A DNA stretch of 64,000 bases from Heterostelium multicystogenum (Eukaryota; Evosea; Eumycetozoa; Acytosteliales; Acytosteliaceae), in the NCBI GenBank assembly GCA_003667245.1, contig RCNN01000006.1, forward strand, positions 1 through 64,000, in the 5' to 3' direction. A model generated the notes under the pieces. It did no database searches. It saw nothing but the letters and a program-made list of their open reading frames with translations, and was not told the origin of the DNA. The translations under genes were made by a program, and so were the position numbers. This document shows positions 36,784 through 48,958 of this stretch, piece after piece. Each line of letters opens with the position of its first letter. Positions within the stretch are counted from its first letter, which is position 1.

Positions 36784-38628
36784 TTAAATCTTCAATTGTT
36801 GGGTAAGGTAACACATATATATCCATTGAGATATTCCAAATTGTTTTTCAAAGTCTTGACATGGACCATTCAAGTTATTATACCTGAGATGTTTTTTGTA
36901 TTCAGAGTTTTCCTCTGGAACAACATCAATGAGATAGATCTTGAGTGGTTGGAAATTTCCTAGTTTATTATGAAGGATTTGAAGGTTCTTTACATATTGC
37001 TCTATTGATGATCTTGGGAGGGACTTGTGATCTTTAGAATATGTAACATGAAAGAGACATCCAGGAGTGAGCAAAAGATCAATTGCAGGAAAACTGTGAT
37101 CTTTTGGAATATAGAGTGTATCAGGAGAATTCCATTCATTGATCGAAGTAAAAGGTATTGATCCCCCAGCTGATGTGATTGTAATTAAACTTTGGTTGTC
37201 TTTAGATTTTATCTCGAATTCTTTTATCTCCAACAAAGTATTGATAGCATATGATTCATACAGTTGTCCCACCATTGTTTTGAGAGCATCATTTGTTGAG
37301 TTAAAATAGTTGGCCAATGGAAGAGCTGTTTCGACAAGTTTTTGAACAAGCACCTGTTGTGTGACCCAGAGTGATGCAAAAATGGATGTAAAACTTGTAT
37401 AAGTTTGGTCAACATCTCTATGTATAACAATGGAAGATGATTTGTCTTTTTCCACAGAACCAATTGCCTTCCAACAATCATCAATGCTAGTAGAGTTAAC
37501 GGCTTTTACAATTATAGACTTTACTCTTTCAATGTTTGATTTTGAAGTGAACGCCAATCTAGCAGACCCTCCAGCATAATAGAATGTCTCTTTAACAAAG
37601 ACCTCATCAATATTGTAATATACTAAACTCCTTGCTTTCAAAAGTTCCATTTCTGTCCACAATGGCATGTAGAAGGTTGTAGGGATTGGGTCAGCCTTGA
37701 GGAAAGCATTTGATATATCTTTTTTTGGAGATGCAATCAAAATTGAAATACAGTTACTATCGAGAATCTTTGGACTGAGACCATCAGTGATGTAACAAAT
37801 ATTATAGTTGGCAGGTACATTTCCACTTATTGGTAAAAAACTTCCAAGTTTACTTATTTTGTGGGAGGAGCCCATGGGTTTTTCCATCTTTATCGAATGT
37901 AAAGTAATCAAATGTGTCAGGTCTGTTTCGTGAGTGGTAGATAACAGACTGTTTGTTTTTCTTGCAATGTTGGATAAGACAGATCCCAAATATTGATTTT
38001 CCAACCCCAGGACTACCATTGATGAATATTCGGGAATTATCTTTCTCATCTAATTCTGCTTTTATCAAAGTAAGTAAGTCAATGTAGCTTTGTCTAATAA
38101 ACACATCATGTTTGGAATATGGATTTGGATCTACAACGAGCTTGTCATTAACATTAGGACAGTCGATATTTTCCCAAAACGAAGTTAACATCGCATCACG
38201 TCCTGGTATTTGCAATGTGAATATATATTAGAAATGAATGATCATTTCTTGATTATTTGTTTAAAACTTACGAGCGGGGATATCTTGTTCTGGTTGAGAT
38301 TGGAGGTAAAGTTGAATAGACCATGTGAGTAATAGGTTAAGACATTAGATATTGTTTGTACTTTGATATTTGCTTTGTGAAACTTACCAGCGGAGCCATT
38401 TGATTGTTTTTGTTGGAGTTTGAGGTAACTACTGAGCTTCACGATGTCTACAAAGTTGAATCCTATTTGCATCAGATGAGTATGGGATTTTGTGTCATTG
38501 AGAGCGTCATAGGTAGATTTCAGAGTATTAAGACCGGCTTGCAACAAAGAATCTGCAGTGACCGATGTACAACCAGCTTTGGTGAGCACCTCAGCAAAGG
38601 TTACTTCAGTTTCTTCTTCAGTCGACAT
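36784..38628 (-). CDS. Crinkler/RHS-type protein: P-loop NTPase plus nuclease-like C-terminus
   Basis: Exons: 38388-38628, a 19-base micro-exon at about 38276-38294, then 38206 down to 36784. The N-terminal helical domain (TFAEVLTKAGCTSVTADSLL) looks SAM-like. The third exon holds a Walker A loop GSPGVGKS, strands typical of the STAND/CRN NTPase core, the MPLWTEMELLKARSL segment after the sensor region, and YYAGGSARLAF. The C-terminal domain contains DTLYIPKDHSFPAIDLLL and LFHVTYSKDH, the pattern of the PD-(D/E)XK-like domain in Crinkler and retrotransposon-hot-spot proteins. One frame slip occurs near 37860. CRN proteins are secreted or nuclear effectors in oomycetes and chytrids; no signal peptide is seen here. 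Family membership is fairly strong, activity unproven. Confidence 0.7.
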
Positions 38629-39454
38629 TGTCAAAGAAAATATATAATAATGATGGTTAAATATTTAAAAAAAATACATATAAATAATGAAAGTCAATGA
38701 TTGAGAAAGAGTTTGATAATAAACAATGATAGATAAATAAAAGAAATACAAACTAAAATAAATAAAAAGTAAATGAAAGAATGTGAGAGGAATTATAATG
38801 ACAACAACTTAAAACATTCTGGTTAATTCTAACTTACGCCCAATTAGTCTTATTTAACCAATTAAGTTTGTAATAACTTCAATCACACATTGGTTTAATC
38901 TTCCGATAGTTCATATTGACTTGATTGTTTTATTTAAGGTGGTGATACACATATTTTATTGGTAAATATCCACATATTTACTTAAATTATAGACCCTGAA
39001 CCATAGTAACACCACAACATCTTTTGGGAAAAATGATCCATCCTCTCCCATAAGTCTTAATCGTCAATGCCATCAATATTTAATACTACTATTAATAAGT
39101 ATATTAAACAAGAACTAATACTTTGGAGTAATAACCAACTTTCTCTTACAAACACCTGTAGTTTGATGGTCGATCCAAAGTTTTTGTATGAGAATAGAAC
39201 TGAAGGAAGCTGATTTACAACTCAGAATGTAGGATTTGAGTGGCGACCTGGAGTTAATGCTTGTGGCTTCTCAAAAATAGGACCTCAAGTTGTTCAGAGT
39301 TGGGATTCAATGAAATGTACTTTACATCTTAATAATTATGAAATTTATTATCTAAATACACAATAAATAATAAACATAATAATAAATAGATCCAAATAAT
39401 TATGAATATTTATTGTTGATAAATTATTTGTTGTCATTATGATGATAATCTATT
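38629..39454. other. intergenic region
   Basis: AT-rich spacer between the Crinkler-like gene and kelch-like copy 3. A slightly G/C-richer patch at about 39180-39315 has no continuous frame and may be a remnant. Nothing else seen. Confidence 0.45.
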
Positions 39455-41248
39455 TTAAAAAACAATTGATGCACACCAATATCTTCTAATTTGATCATCC
39501 AAATAGATTGGTTCTGATTGATCATTCTCAATTGAATATTTGAAGTTATAATAATCTTTACCACCAAATGAATAAATATAACTCTCTGTTGCTGATACAC
39601 AATGGTAAATTGGATATACAAATCCATCTTTGGCAGGTATCACATTGAGTTTGGTTGTTTGTTGAGTCAAGACATTGTATTTGATGAAACATTTATCTTG
39701 TTTTGAATGAATGAAGAAATGACCATTGTTGTCATGACATGCTGTGTATACTTTGCAATGCAATTGATGTTCTGAAATGGTTTTGTTTGTCAAGTCAAAT
39801 GAAAATAGAATATTCTTATTAAATGACAATGAATATAATATTCCATTCAAGATCATTGTTGATACTTGTTGTCCATAATGTTGTGGTAATTGATGATATC
39901 TTTCAAATGTCATTGTTTTTGATGTTGAATCGATCAACTCGATGTGTGCAATAACCATTTACCAAATAGATGTGATCTTGACCATCATAACAAACTGATA
40001 TGTAACAATCAGGATCAATTCCATCCATGATACCAATGTGTTTCAATTGATTGAGATTTGATTGAGAATCGAGTCCATTTGTTTTGATTATTCGAACCAC
40101 CAAATACATAGATATATTCACCAACTCTGATAATTGATTGGAATGTACCTTTGAAATCATAATCCAATTGTAATTGTTCGATTGAATTGTTGTTTGAAAC
40201 ATTGATGAGTGTTGCTCCTTTAGCTATGTGTGTTGTGAAGATATATGTTGAATTGTTTGAATGATGATCTTCATTGATTGTTGTCTTTGATTTGATTGAC
40301 AATTGTATTGATTGTTTGATGATTGATTTCATTGATTTAGAATCGAATGCTTTGGTTGTCAATGAATATGAATTTTGTTTTGATATCATCGATTGTTTTG
40401 TTATTGAATGATTGATTGTATTGACTCAATAGATATAGAATCATTGATTGATGATCATTGTCGAATTGATTGATCATTTGATTGATATCATATCGTTGAT
40501 TGTATCGATGATTAAATATTGTTTGTTTTGTTGTTCAAGATGAATGATGACAGAGATGAACATGATTCTATTGATGATATCAATGTTGTTGTCATGTATT
40601 GTGAAGTTGTATCATTGTTTGTTGTCTTGTCATCTTGATTATCATCTGTTGTATTATCATTATTATTATATTATCAATTGCTGTTGTTATTATTATTCAA
40701 ATGATTATTGATATTGATGATATTGACGAGATGTTTCAATTGATTGATGCTATTCTCGATTCGATCAGTCAATGATTGTTTGTTAACAGCCATTGTATTC
40801 TTTAATCTTTGTTCTTCAATGATGAGATATTGATGATATTTTTCAAAGTGTTGTGATATCTCATTCTCTGTTGTTGTGATTGATTGTATCTCTGATGAAC
40901 AAAACTTTAATGAACTCCACAATGATGACAATGTTTGTTTGATTGTTGAACTTGAAGTATTATCATGAATTTGTTTCATTGTTGTTATTGTTGTTATTGT
41001 TGTTGCTGTCTGTTGGTTGTTGATTGATATTACCATCGATGATATTGTTGTCATTTTAATTGCTCAATGATATCATCGATATGATCGCAGTAGATTGCAT
41101 GATCATTATGAGATTTATTGTGGATGGTGACACACCTTGAACACATCAATAGATTGCATCTATGACAAATCAATTCCAATGATTTATTATGCTGATGGCA
41201 TTGTAAGGTGCTACTTGCTATCACTACTTTATCTTTATTCATTGTCAT
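39455..41248 (-). pseudogene. B-box/kelch-like family, copy 3 (decayed)
   Basis: Starts at ATG 41248 with an intact B-box (C-x2-H, C-x2-C, CSRC, His pairs). The helical part (40674-41054) has TLSSLWSSLKFCSSEIQSI, the same block as in copy 2. The propeller part is split over at least three frames (40015-40389, 39903-40202, 39455-39958), ending WCASIVF. Slips fall inside tracts rich in TTGATTG-type repeats, and one propeller phrase that reads SIEHIGIM in copy 2 is garbled at 40025. With four or more disruptions it is probably non-functional, although assembly error may account for some. Confidence 0.65.
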
Positions 41249-41812
41249 TTAATTTAAAGACACATGGATGTAAAAAAAAAAATAAAAACAACCAACAAAA
41301 ATAAAAAGTATAATAATAATAAATAATAATGTTTCTCATAAGAAAAAACAAATTCAAATGGTCCAAGCTAATAGGAAAACCGACCGCAACCCAAAAAAAC
41401 AAAAAAAAGATGATGAACACAAAAAACATACAACAATAAATACTAATTTGTAACTTTCAACTTTAGAGCACATAGATATTGTCTACTCTGTGATTCAAAA
41501 TGGTTGCAACACCTAATTGAACAACAAAGTTCCATTTCTGCTCACCTAAAATCAAATCAATGCCTCTGAATGAATTGTCTGTATTCCAACAATCAAGTAA
41601 CCTCTTACTGAATAAAATAAATTTGTAATTCCACCTTGACAAAGAAGTTTATTTGTTCTTAATACTATTTGTTATTAACAGAGACTTAAAAATTGGTTCG
41701 ACAATAAATATTCATAGTTCCATAAAAGTTCCACTTTAGAAAAAAATTTTTTGTCCACTTTAGAAAAGAGTTGATAATAAATTAAAACATAAAAAGATAA
41801 ACACCATAACTT
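41249..41812. other. AT-rich region with a sequence shared with 61.9 kb
   Basis: Contains an A/T-rich block at about 41271-41332 nearly identical to 61911-61977. The rest shows no coding sequence. The missing C-terminal part of kelch-like copy 4 is not found here. Confidence 0.5.
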
Positions 41813-41884
41813 TCCTTATTGGTGTAGTGGTAACACATTAGTCTTTCACAACTGAAACCCCGGGTTCGATTCCCGGATAGGGAG
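41813..41884 (+). tRNA. trnE-UUC: tRNA-Glu (anticodon UUC)
   Basis: The acceptor stem TCCTTAT pairs with ATAGGGA (one G-U). The D stem is GTGT/ACAC, the T arm CCGGG-TTCGATT-CCCGG, and the B-box GGTTCGATTCC is intact. The anticodon TTC is at 41845-41847 in loop CTTTCAC. The stem TTAGT pairs with ACTGA only if the loop is eight bases, because an extra A is present at 41850-41851; the D loop is one base shorter than usual for this tRNA. It may be a real variant, a sequencing slip or a decaying gene. It directly abuts a LINE fragment on its 3' side. Confidence 0.8.
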
Positions 41885-42482
41885 CTTTATATTTAATTTA
41901 ACCGCATGCGGTCTTATATCTTCTATATTGATTCTTGATTTTGATAGTAAAGTTAACCCAAAAAGAGCATTGCAACTAAAGAAATAATGGTCATATGGCT
42001 TTGAGTCTATTGAAAGACCACACAGGACACAGTCATGCTCTTCCCTGAGATGGTTAATGGGGAGAGCGTGGGCGAAGAAACGGAATATAACGTCTCGACA
42101 GGCCGGACCTTTGATTTTGGCTATGTTCTTGAACTGCTCATCAAAAGAGAATCTAGAAAGTAGGGAAATGGTACTTTGACCATCAGTTCTTCTGATGTAA
42201 GGATGATCCTTCTTAAACAACTTCCCGTAGATTTCACTGAGGCTAGGGAGTTCATTGCTTGGGAGGCGTATAGGGGAACCATGTCGAGTGTTGGAGGCTA
42301 GTTTGTCTCTAAACTCAAGCCAGGGAAGATAATAGGACTTAACGACGATAGGAAGGTCATCAACGTTGATTTTGTAGGCCTTGAGGTCGGCCACGAGGTT
42401 TTTCCAATTTTTGAAATAACCAAAGTTTTTGTCCGAACCAAGGACTCTGTTGAAAACCCATATTTTATAGGCCTTCGATCTG
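41885..42482 (-). mobile_element. 3'-terminal fragment of a non-LTR (LINE, TRE-like) retrotransposon ORF2
   Basis: A 200-codon minus-strand frame carries the C-terminal part of a LINE reverse transcriptase: basic/aromatic helices, then CRDVIFRFFAHALPINHL followed by CVLCG...DHYFFSC, the zf-RVT-type Cys/His finger that closes ORF2 in plant and amoebal LINEs. The element is 5'-truncated: at about 42482 it breaks abruptly into kelch-like copy 4. On its 3' side it runs straight into the tRNA with no poly-A tail or untranslated region, so the open frame reads on into the tRNA complement. Dictyostelid TRE elements are known to integrate near tRNA genes, which fits the location. Confidence 0.65.
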
Positions 42483-43989
42483 AATAAATATAACTCTCTG
42501 TTGATGATACACAATGGTAAATTGGAAATACAAATCCATCTTTGGCAGGTATCACATTGAGTTTGGTTGTTTGTTGGGTCAAGACATTGTATTTGATGAA
42601 ACTATCTTCTTTTGAATGAATTAAGAAATGACCATTGTTGTCATGACATGCTGTGAATGTTTTGAAATTCAATTGATGTTCTGAAATGGTTTTGTTTGTC
42701 AAGTCAAATGAAAAATAGAATATTCTTATTAAATGACAATGAATATAATATTCCATTCAAGATCATTGTTGATACTTGTATGCCATAATGTTTGTGGTAA
42801 TTGATGATATCTTTCAAATGTCATTGTTTTGATGTTGAATCGATCAATTCGATGTGTATTATCACCATTAACCAAATAGATATGATCTTGACCATCATAA
42901 CAAACTGATATGTAATAGTCAGGATCAATTCCATCCATGATACCAATGTGTTCAATTGATTGAGATTTGATTGAGAATCGCATCCATTTGTTTGGATTAT
43001 TTAAACCACCAAATACATAGATATATTCATCAACTCTGATAATTGATTCCAATGTACAATTGAAATCATAATCCAATTTGTAATTGTTCGATTGAATTGT
43101 TGTTTGAAACATTGATGAGTGTTGCTCCTTTAGCTATGTGTGTTGTGAAGATATATGTTGAATTAGAGTATAATTGATTGATGATCATTGTCGAATTGAT
43201 TGATCAGTTGATTGATATCATATCGTTGATTGTATCGATCATTGAAGAGTGTTTGTTTGTTTTTTGTGATGAATGATGACAATGAAGAGCATGATTCTAT
43301 TGATGATATCAAATGTTGTTGTCCATGTATTGTGAAGTGATATCAATGTCTGTTGTCCTCTGAATTATAATCAGGATTCACTAGATCGATAATTTTGCTT
43401 GTTGCTGTCATGAAAATGGTCTATTGATTTATTGAGATTATCAATGATATTTATGATTGTATTCAAATGTTTGAGGTGATTGATATCATCAGATATCGAT
43501 TGTTCGAGAGTTTGTTTGTCATAGAGAATCTCTCTCTTCAGTTTGTGTTCTTGGTCTGAAATGTATTTGTAGATCTTGGCGAAATGATCAGTTATCTCTT
43601 TCTCTGTTGCCGAGTATGAAAATATACATTGACGATGATGATTTTAATGATCTCCAATTGATTCGACTCGATCCTTGATATACGTACTTTTAGCTTCGTT
43701 ATTATAATCATTACTAATTGCTATTATTATTATTAGAAGTATCATCATCACTACTGGAATTATCAATGATTTTATTTATATCTATGCTATATATGATATC
43801 TTTATTACATGATTCTCTGATTTGCTGAGCATCATCAAAAAATAGTGTATGATCAGGTTGTTCTTTTGAGTGTTTTAATAAACAACTTGACACATCAATA
43901 TGTTGCATTTGTAACAAATGAATTCATAGCTTTTGTTGTGAATCTGACACTTTAGATGCTTGCTATTACTACTTATTATTATTAGACAT
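42483..43989 (-). pseudogene. B-box/kelch-like family, copy 4 (interrupted by LINE fragment)
   Basis: The ATG at 43989 is followed by two stops in an Asn-rich start, then a degenerate B-box (43850-43960), a short helical part and a propeller region. A section at 43160-43260 retains only fragments. The best piece (42729-43112) has YVFGG and ISVCYDGQDHIYLVNG, and the next (42490-42756) ends at CVSSTESYIYSD, exactly where copy 3 continues into its last propeller strands. There the LINE sequence starts, so the last 35-40 codons are gone. Frame slips, deletions and insertion together mark this as a true pseudogene. Confidence 0.75.
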
Positions 43990-44097
43990 AATCTACTTAT
44001 TTGATTTCAACATTTATTTTAAATATAAAATAAAGAGATTTAATGTTACAATAACTAAAATTTTTAATTTTGTACAATTTATTTACTAAAGGAACTG

Positions 44098-44620
44098 TTG
44101 AATTTTGTTCAAATTTGGATTCTTCAAATATACTTTCTAAATACTTTCTTATATAATGGTGTTGAATTGAGAGAAATCATTAGGGTATTTGTACAAATAG
44201 ATCAAAAATTGATAATTTACTTTCAATTACATAATCAAAGAGTGATATTTCGAAGTGGAAGATATCCAAATATTAGAAAGCAGGAGAATTATATAAACCA
44301 ATGTTGATATTGGAAATACATGAATATCCTAGGTCCAAATTGAATAATTTTTTCGTTCCATCTCCTGAGTGTAAAACTCAATAGGCTATCAAGGTATTAA
44401 AATGAAATCTGTCAAAGATCAATATTAGATTTTGGTAGATCTTACATTACAGAACAACCAAAATCTCATGTAAAGATTTCCAATAACTCCCTGTTATCTT
44501 TTTAAAGGTTCGGTAAAGGAATCAAATGAAATTAATCAAGTGTCAACTCCAACGAAAATTACCCCTCTTTGCATACCATTGATAATAATATCCTTGAAAC
44601 AACAATAAAAGCAATAATAG
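44098..44620 (+). pseudogene. degenerate coding remnant, unknown family
   Basis: Several short frames follow each other with stops: 44098-44307 with NQRVIFRSGRYPNIRKQE, then LILEIHEYPRSKLNN (about 44300-44385), then a Ser/Thr/Ile/Leu-rich tail near 44505-44610. The order is loosely like the nuclease-like family at 35.3 kb but far too decayed to claim. It may also be noise in AT-rich DNA. Confidence 0.25.
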
Positions 44621-44830
44621 TGTTTTTGTTAAGAAAACATGAAATATATTGTTTGTTTTTCAAAAATGAACACCACTCTAAATATTTTTGGGGTGCAAAC
44701 TTCTCCTATTCTATTGTTATTAATAATTAAAGGTTTAGTTTGTTTTGTTTGCAAACTTTGAACTGAATAAGAATAATTATCATTAAATTAATTAGACACG
44801 CACTCCAATATAGTAGTGGTAGTAACAGCC

Positions 44831-47729
44831 ATGGAACAAGGTGAATTGTCAGATGATGGTGAGTATTCACCGACTTCTGCTATGATACCAACATTCAGTA
44901 GTAATAGTAATAGTAGTAGTAGTAATGGTGAGAAAACAACAGTAACAGTGGCAATGGTGCTGATAATGTAAGCCATAAGAAAATGGTTAGCTATCAGGAT
45001 TTAGAAGATGGTGAGACTGAAGATGACATGCACCATCATCAGCCAGCAAGATAGAGATTTAGGTGATAATAGTTTATAGAGATAGAGACTATAGAGATAA
45101 AGATAAAGACAGTTACAACAGAAGATATAATAGAGACAGAGATAGAGATAGAGACTACGACAGAAGAGGTGATAGAGATAGGAATAGTTATAGAGATAGA
45201 AACTATGATCGAAGAGATAGAAGAGACACAGATAGAGATAGAGACAGAGACTACGATAGAAGAGGCGATCGGAGGAAGTATGATGATATCAATGATAATC
45301 CTCCTGAGCCATGTAGAATTCTAATATTAAGAGGCCTATCACTGAGTACTACCGAAGATAAAGTATGTTGGATTTCATTGAGGACTTGCTTGAGATTGAT
45401 AAGACCAAGGGTGAGCTAAACTTATATTGATCTGCTATATCATCTAGATTATGGACTCAATTAAGCCATTTGGAGTATATGAATCGGTGTCATTAAAATT
45501 AGATAAGCAGACTAACGAGTCCCGAGGATTCGCATTTGTAACATTCGCATCGATAGAGGCCGCCAATGAATTCATGGACAACACCAACAATAATCTTAAA
45601 ATCGACGGCAAAGACATCATGGTTAACTATAGCATATCCACCCCCCAGCAATCCAGCCAACAATGTAAATAGCTCACAAGACTGGCTATGTGATAGCGTA
45701 TGTTGTTTTACATACAACTGGCTCATCAGCCCCTGTGCATACTAATCACCATTCGATTTATGGCGAATTCTTTAGTGCAACAAACTGAATTTCACATGGA
45801 GAAAGCAGTGCTTCAACTGCAACGAACCGATACCAGCAAATCCTACACTGAGATCCCAAGCAGCACCCGAAGATGAGTCACCTGCCACTGCGCTAATCAT
45901 CAGGGATCTTGATTTAAATTACAACAGAAGAGACGGTGCCTATACAACATAACATTCACATTGTTGGAATCAGTCGAAAAGCATCATCATTACTAACCCA
46001 TGACTCTCCTCTTCAAAACAGCTTTACAAAACATATTATGATCTCTGCCAGCTAGTGCCAAGGGAGGTTCGATTGGTCAAGAAGCCTGGACTACCGAAAG
46101 CAATTGCATTTCTCGAATTCAATTCACTGGCCGTTGGTATTGTTAGCTTGTAGATCTATGAAAACTATGATACTTACTGTTGTTATTTTTGTTTACAGGA
46201 GTCGGCAACGGCATTAAGTAGCAGTAGCAATCTAATAATTGATCAACAATTGGTGAGAATCAACTATGTAAAGTCGGAGAAGCCAGCTAAAAATAAGTTG
46301 GCGACTGGCATTGCTGCGTCAGACTATGTGCAATGGACAAACAGCTTTGGAAATAGTTTCGAGCAGTAGCACCACACAGAACAACAGCAGTGCTACACCA
46401 GAAGGATGTATTGTCGATCCAGCAACTGGATTCTACTACAACTCCAGCTCTGGCTACTACTTTGACACCGTTGCCCAAGTATACTTCTACTATGATACTA
46501 CGAAGCAATCATATCTCTACTACAACTCTGCCTACAAAGGAATACCAGCCATTCACACCGAATAAACCAGCAACAACAACGATAACCAACAACAACACAA
46601 ACAAGCCCAAAGAAACCGATCAAGGAAAAAGAAAACCCACTGGCCAAAAGATCAGTGCTTCTTCCGCAATTAAAAAGGTATATAGCGAGACATTCATCGG
46701 TAAACTCGATTACATTATTATAATAACTAACAGACTTTGATGATGTTATAGATGGACAGTGAAATAGACAAATGGAATCAAAAAAGGAAAGATTTTAACT
46801 GAAGCTATGAATGCCGATGAGAAACTATATAAAGCACCATTACCAACCAGCTTAGATTTGGTCGAATATACCGTTCAACAACATTTAATGCAACAGCAAC
46901 AACAGCAACAGCAACAACAATCTGGCTGGACTGCAGTCCAACAACATTTTGAACAAAATGATCCATATTCTATACAGCAACAACAGGATTTACAACAGCA
47001 ACCAAATACAGTGACTCCTACAGTAGCACCCATCAAATTTGCAATGAAAGTTGCGGCACCTGTAAAAGTAGTTGCGCCAGTCATCAACAAGACAGCTATG
47101 CTAATTAATTCAACAGATTGTTGAGGAAATCAACAAACCACATCCACCTCAACCAAGCAAAGCAGATATGATTATCTGCAAACTTTGTGATCGACAATTC
47201 CCTTCTTACGATGCATTGGATAAGCACGAAAAGATGTCCAAGCTACATCAAGTAATGAACAACGAATCTTTATCTACATTTTTCTTGGTATACTAACAAT
47301 CAATTGTGTCCTCTTTATGCAGACAAATCTAGAGAAAGCCAAAAAAGATGGAGTTGATCTAAACACCTTGACTAACCGCAAGCTCACTCCGGCGCAACCA
47401 AAGCCAGAAGAGGATAAAAAGCGCAAGGGAAATGACCCGTTTGGCGAGAACAGTATTGGATATAAGCTTCTAAAGAGAGCTGGTTGGAAGGATGATGAGG
47501 CATTAGGTAAGGGAAACAACTCGCCCATTGAATTAGCAATCAGACCTGCTGGGGCAGGTCTAGGTTTCAATGGATGAAGATTCAAAAATACGCTATTCTG
47601 CCAGGAGATGACTACCATACTGTCACCAGAAAGCGTGCAATGCAACGGTTTCAGGCTCTTGGTGGATCTGATGTTGATAACAACCCTTTTTTCACAACAC
47701 AATCTTCGACCAACTCAAAAAAGAAATGA
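44831..47729 (+). CDS. RBM5/RBM6/RBM10-type splicing regulator (RRM, RanBP2 finger, OCRE, C2H2, G-patch)
   Basis: Nuclear RNA-binding protein of the spliceosomal A complex. In order: an acidic Ser/Asn-rich start, an Arg-Asp repeat (45060-45270), RRM1 with CRILILRGL and SRGFAFVTF, a zinc-finger remnant with WRKQCFNCNEPIPANP (RanBP2 type), RRM2 (ALIIRDLDLN, YDLCQLVPREVRLVKK, KAIAFLEF), an OCRE domain (DPATGFYYNSSSGYYFD, YFYYD, YLYYN), a Gln-rich linker, a C2H2 finger (ICKLCDRQFPSYDALDKHEK) and a G-patch (GENSIGYKLLKRAGW, EALGKG, AGAGLGF). Short introns lie near 45365-45450, 46135-46200, 46675-46750 and 47265-47320. Several single-base slips occur (for example 47575, after which the last 50 codons resume). 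The domain set is diagnostic of the family; which paralogue is not clear. Confidence 0.88.
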
Positions 47730-48958
47730 ATTTACCATCGTTCCAAAGTTTATTGAAGGGAAACCAATAAAATGGTATTAATGAATTCAAAGTCTTTATT
47801 TCCTTATTAAATTTTTTATTTTTTTGTAAATCTAAAAGTTTTTTGTTATCTTTGTTCATTTAACTCTTCCACCTCAAATTAAAATCCTTCTTGCTAACAA
47901 AAGAGAAACCACCCACAACTTTTCTTTTGATATTCAACTCTTTTTAAATTATTTTTTAATATAAATTAATTATAAATTTAACAAACTATGATCATTTTGC
48001 TCTCAATGTTTCCTAACTTATTCAAGTTACCTCAAATTATTTTTATTAATGTATTTTTATTAAATAATATGGTGGGAATATAGTTTTGTCAGGAAAAATT
48101 CAAATTTAATATTAACTTATTGAAGTTATTAAATAAAAGAAAAACTAGGTTTTCTATGCTAATTTTGAAATCAAGTATATTTATATTGTAAATTAATATT
48201 TTGGGAAACTTGTTTTGATATCCTTTAATTATAAATACATTAGGGCTATCTCCTTATGATATATTATTTTGGATTTTAACTTTTTTTTGTAAAATCAAAA
48301 AACAATTTTTCTTATATATATTTTTATTACTATTTAAAGTTTTAGAGATTTAAATTGCTCCACAAAAATTGAATTTACTTCTCCTTATTCTCAATAAAGT
48401 GAAATTCGTATGAATCAAAATATAATTTGAAGTAAAATCATGTGTGAATATGAATTTTAGAAAGTAAAATTAATTTATCTAAATACAGACTTGAACTTAC
48501 GTATAACCCACAGCAAATGAATTCTACTTCATTTTTAAATAACTTTAAATCTAAAAGTACCACTTTTAGAAATAAAGACTATTAAAATAGAAAGTAAGCA
48601 AATATTTATTAATAATTTTGAGTGAATTTATCATTTATAAATAACTAGATGAACAATATTTTAAAGTATTCTTCTAATTAATAAATACAGATGTTTAGAA
48701 TAATTTAACCATATTCTATTTAATTTTTATTATATTTATTACTTATTTACTTATTTATTCACTTATTAGTTATATAACTATAAGTCATTTATTTATTAAT
48801 TAAATTATATCCCTTTAAATAAATTCTATAAGATATTTATTTAAACTTGATACAAATTTCCATCTTTTATCTTATTGATTTTTAATTTATTTATTTATTT
48901 ATTTATTTATTAATTAATTAATTATTTTCTTCATAATTAATTTGTAAAACCAAAAAGA
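47730..48958. other. long AT-rich intergenic region
   Basis: 1.2 kb of nearly pure A/T, including (TTTA)n and (TTAA)n runs at about 48885-48925 just before the SCAMP start. No gene, RNA or repeat recognised. Confidence 0.6.

Noticed and set aside
45060..45280. Possible tandem DNA repeat of the AGAGAYAGRGAY type
   Set aside because: It is explained by the Arg-Asp repeat coding region of the RBM-type gene.
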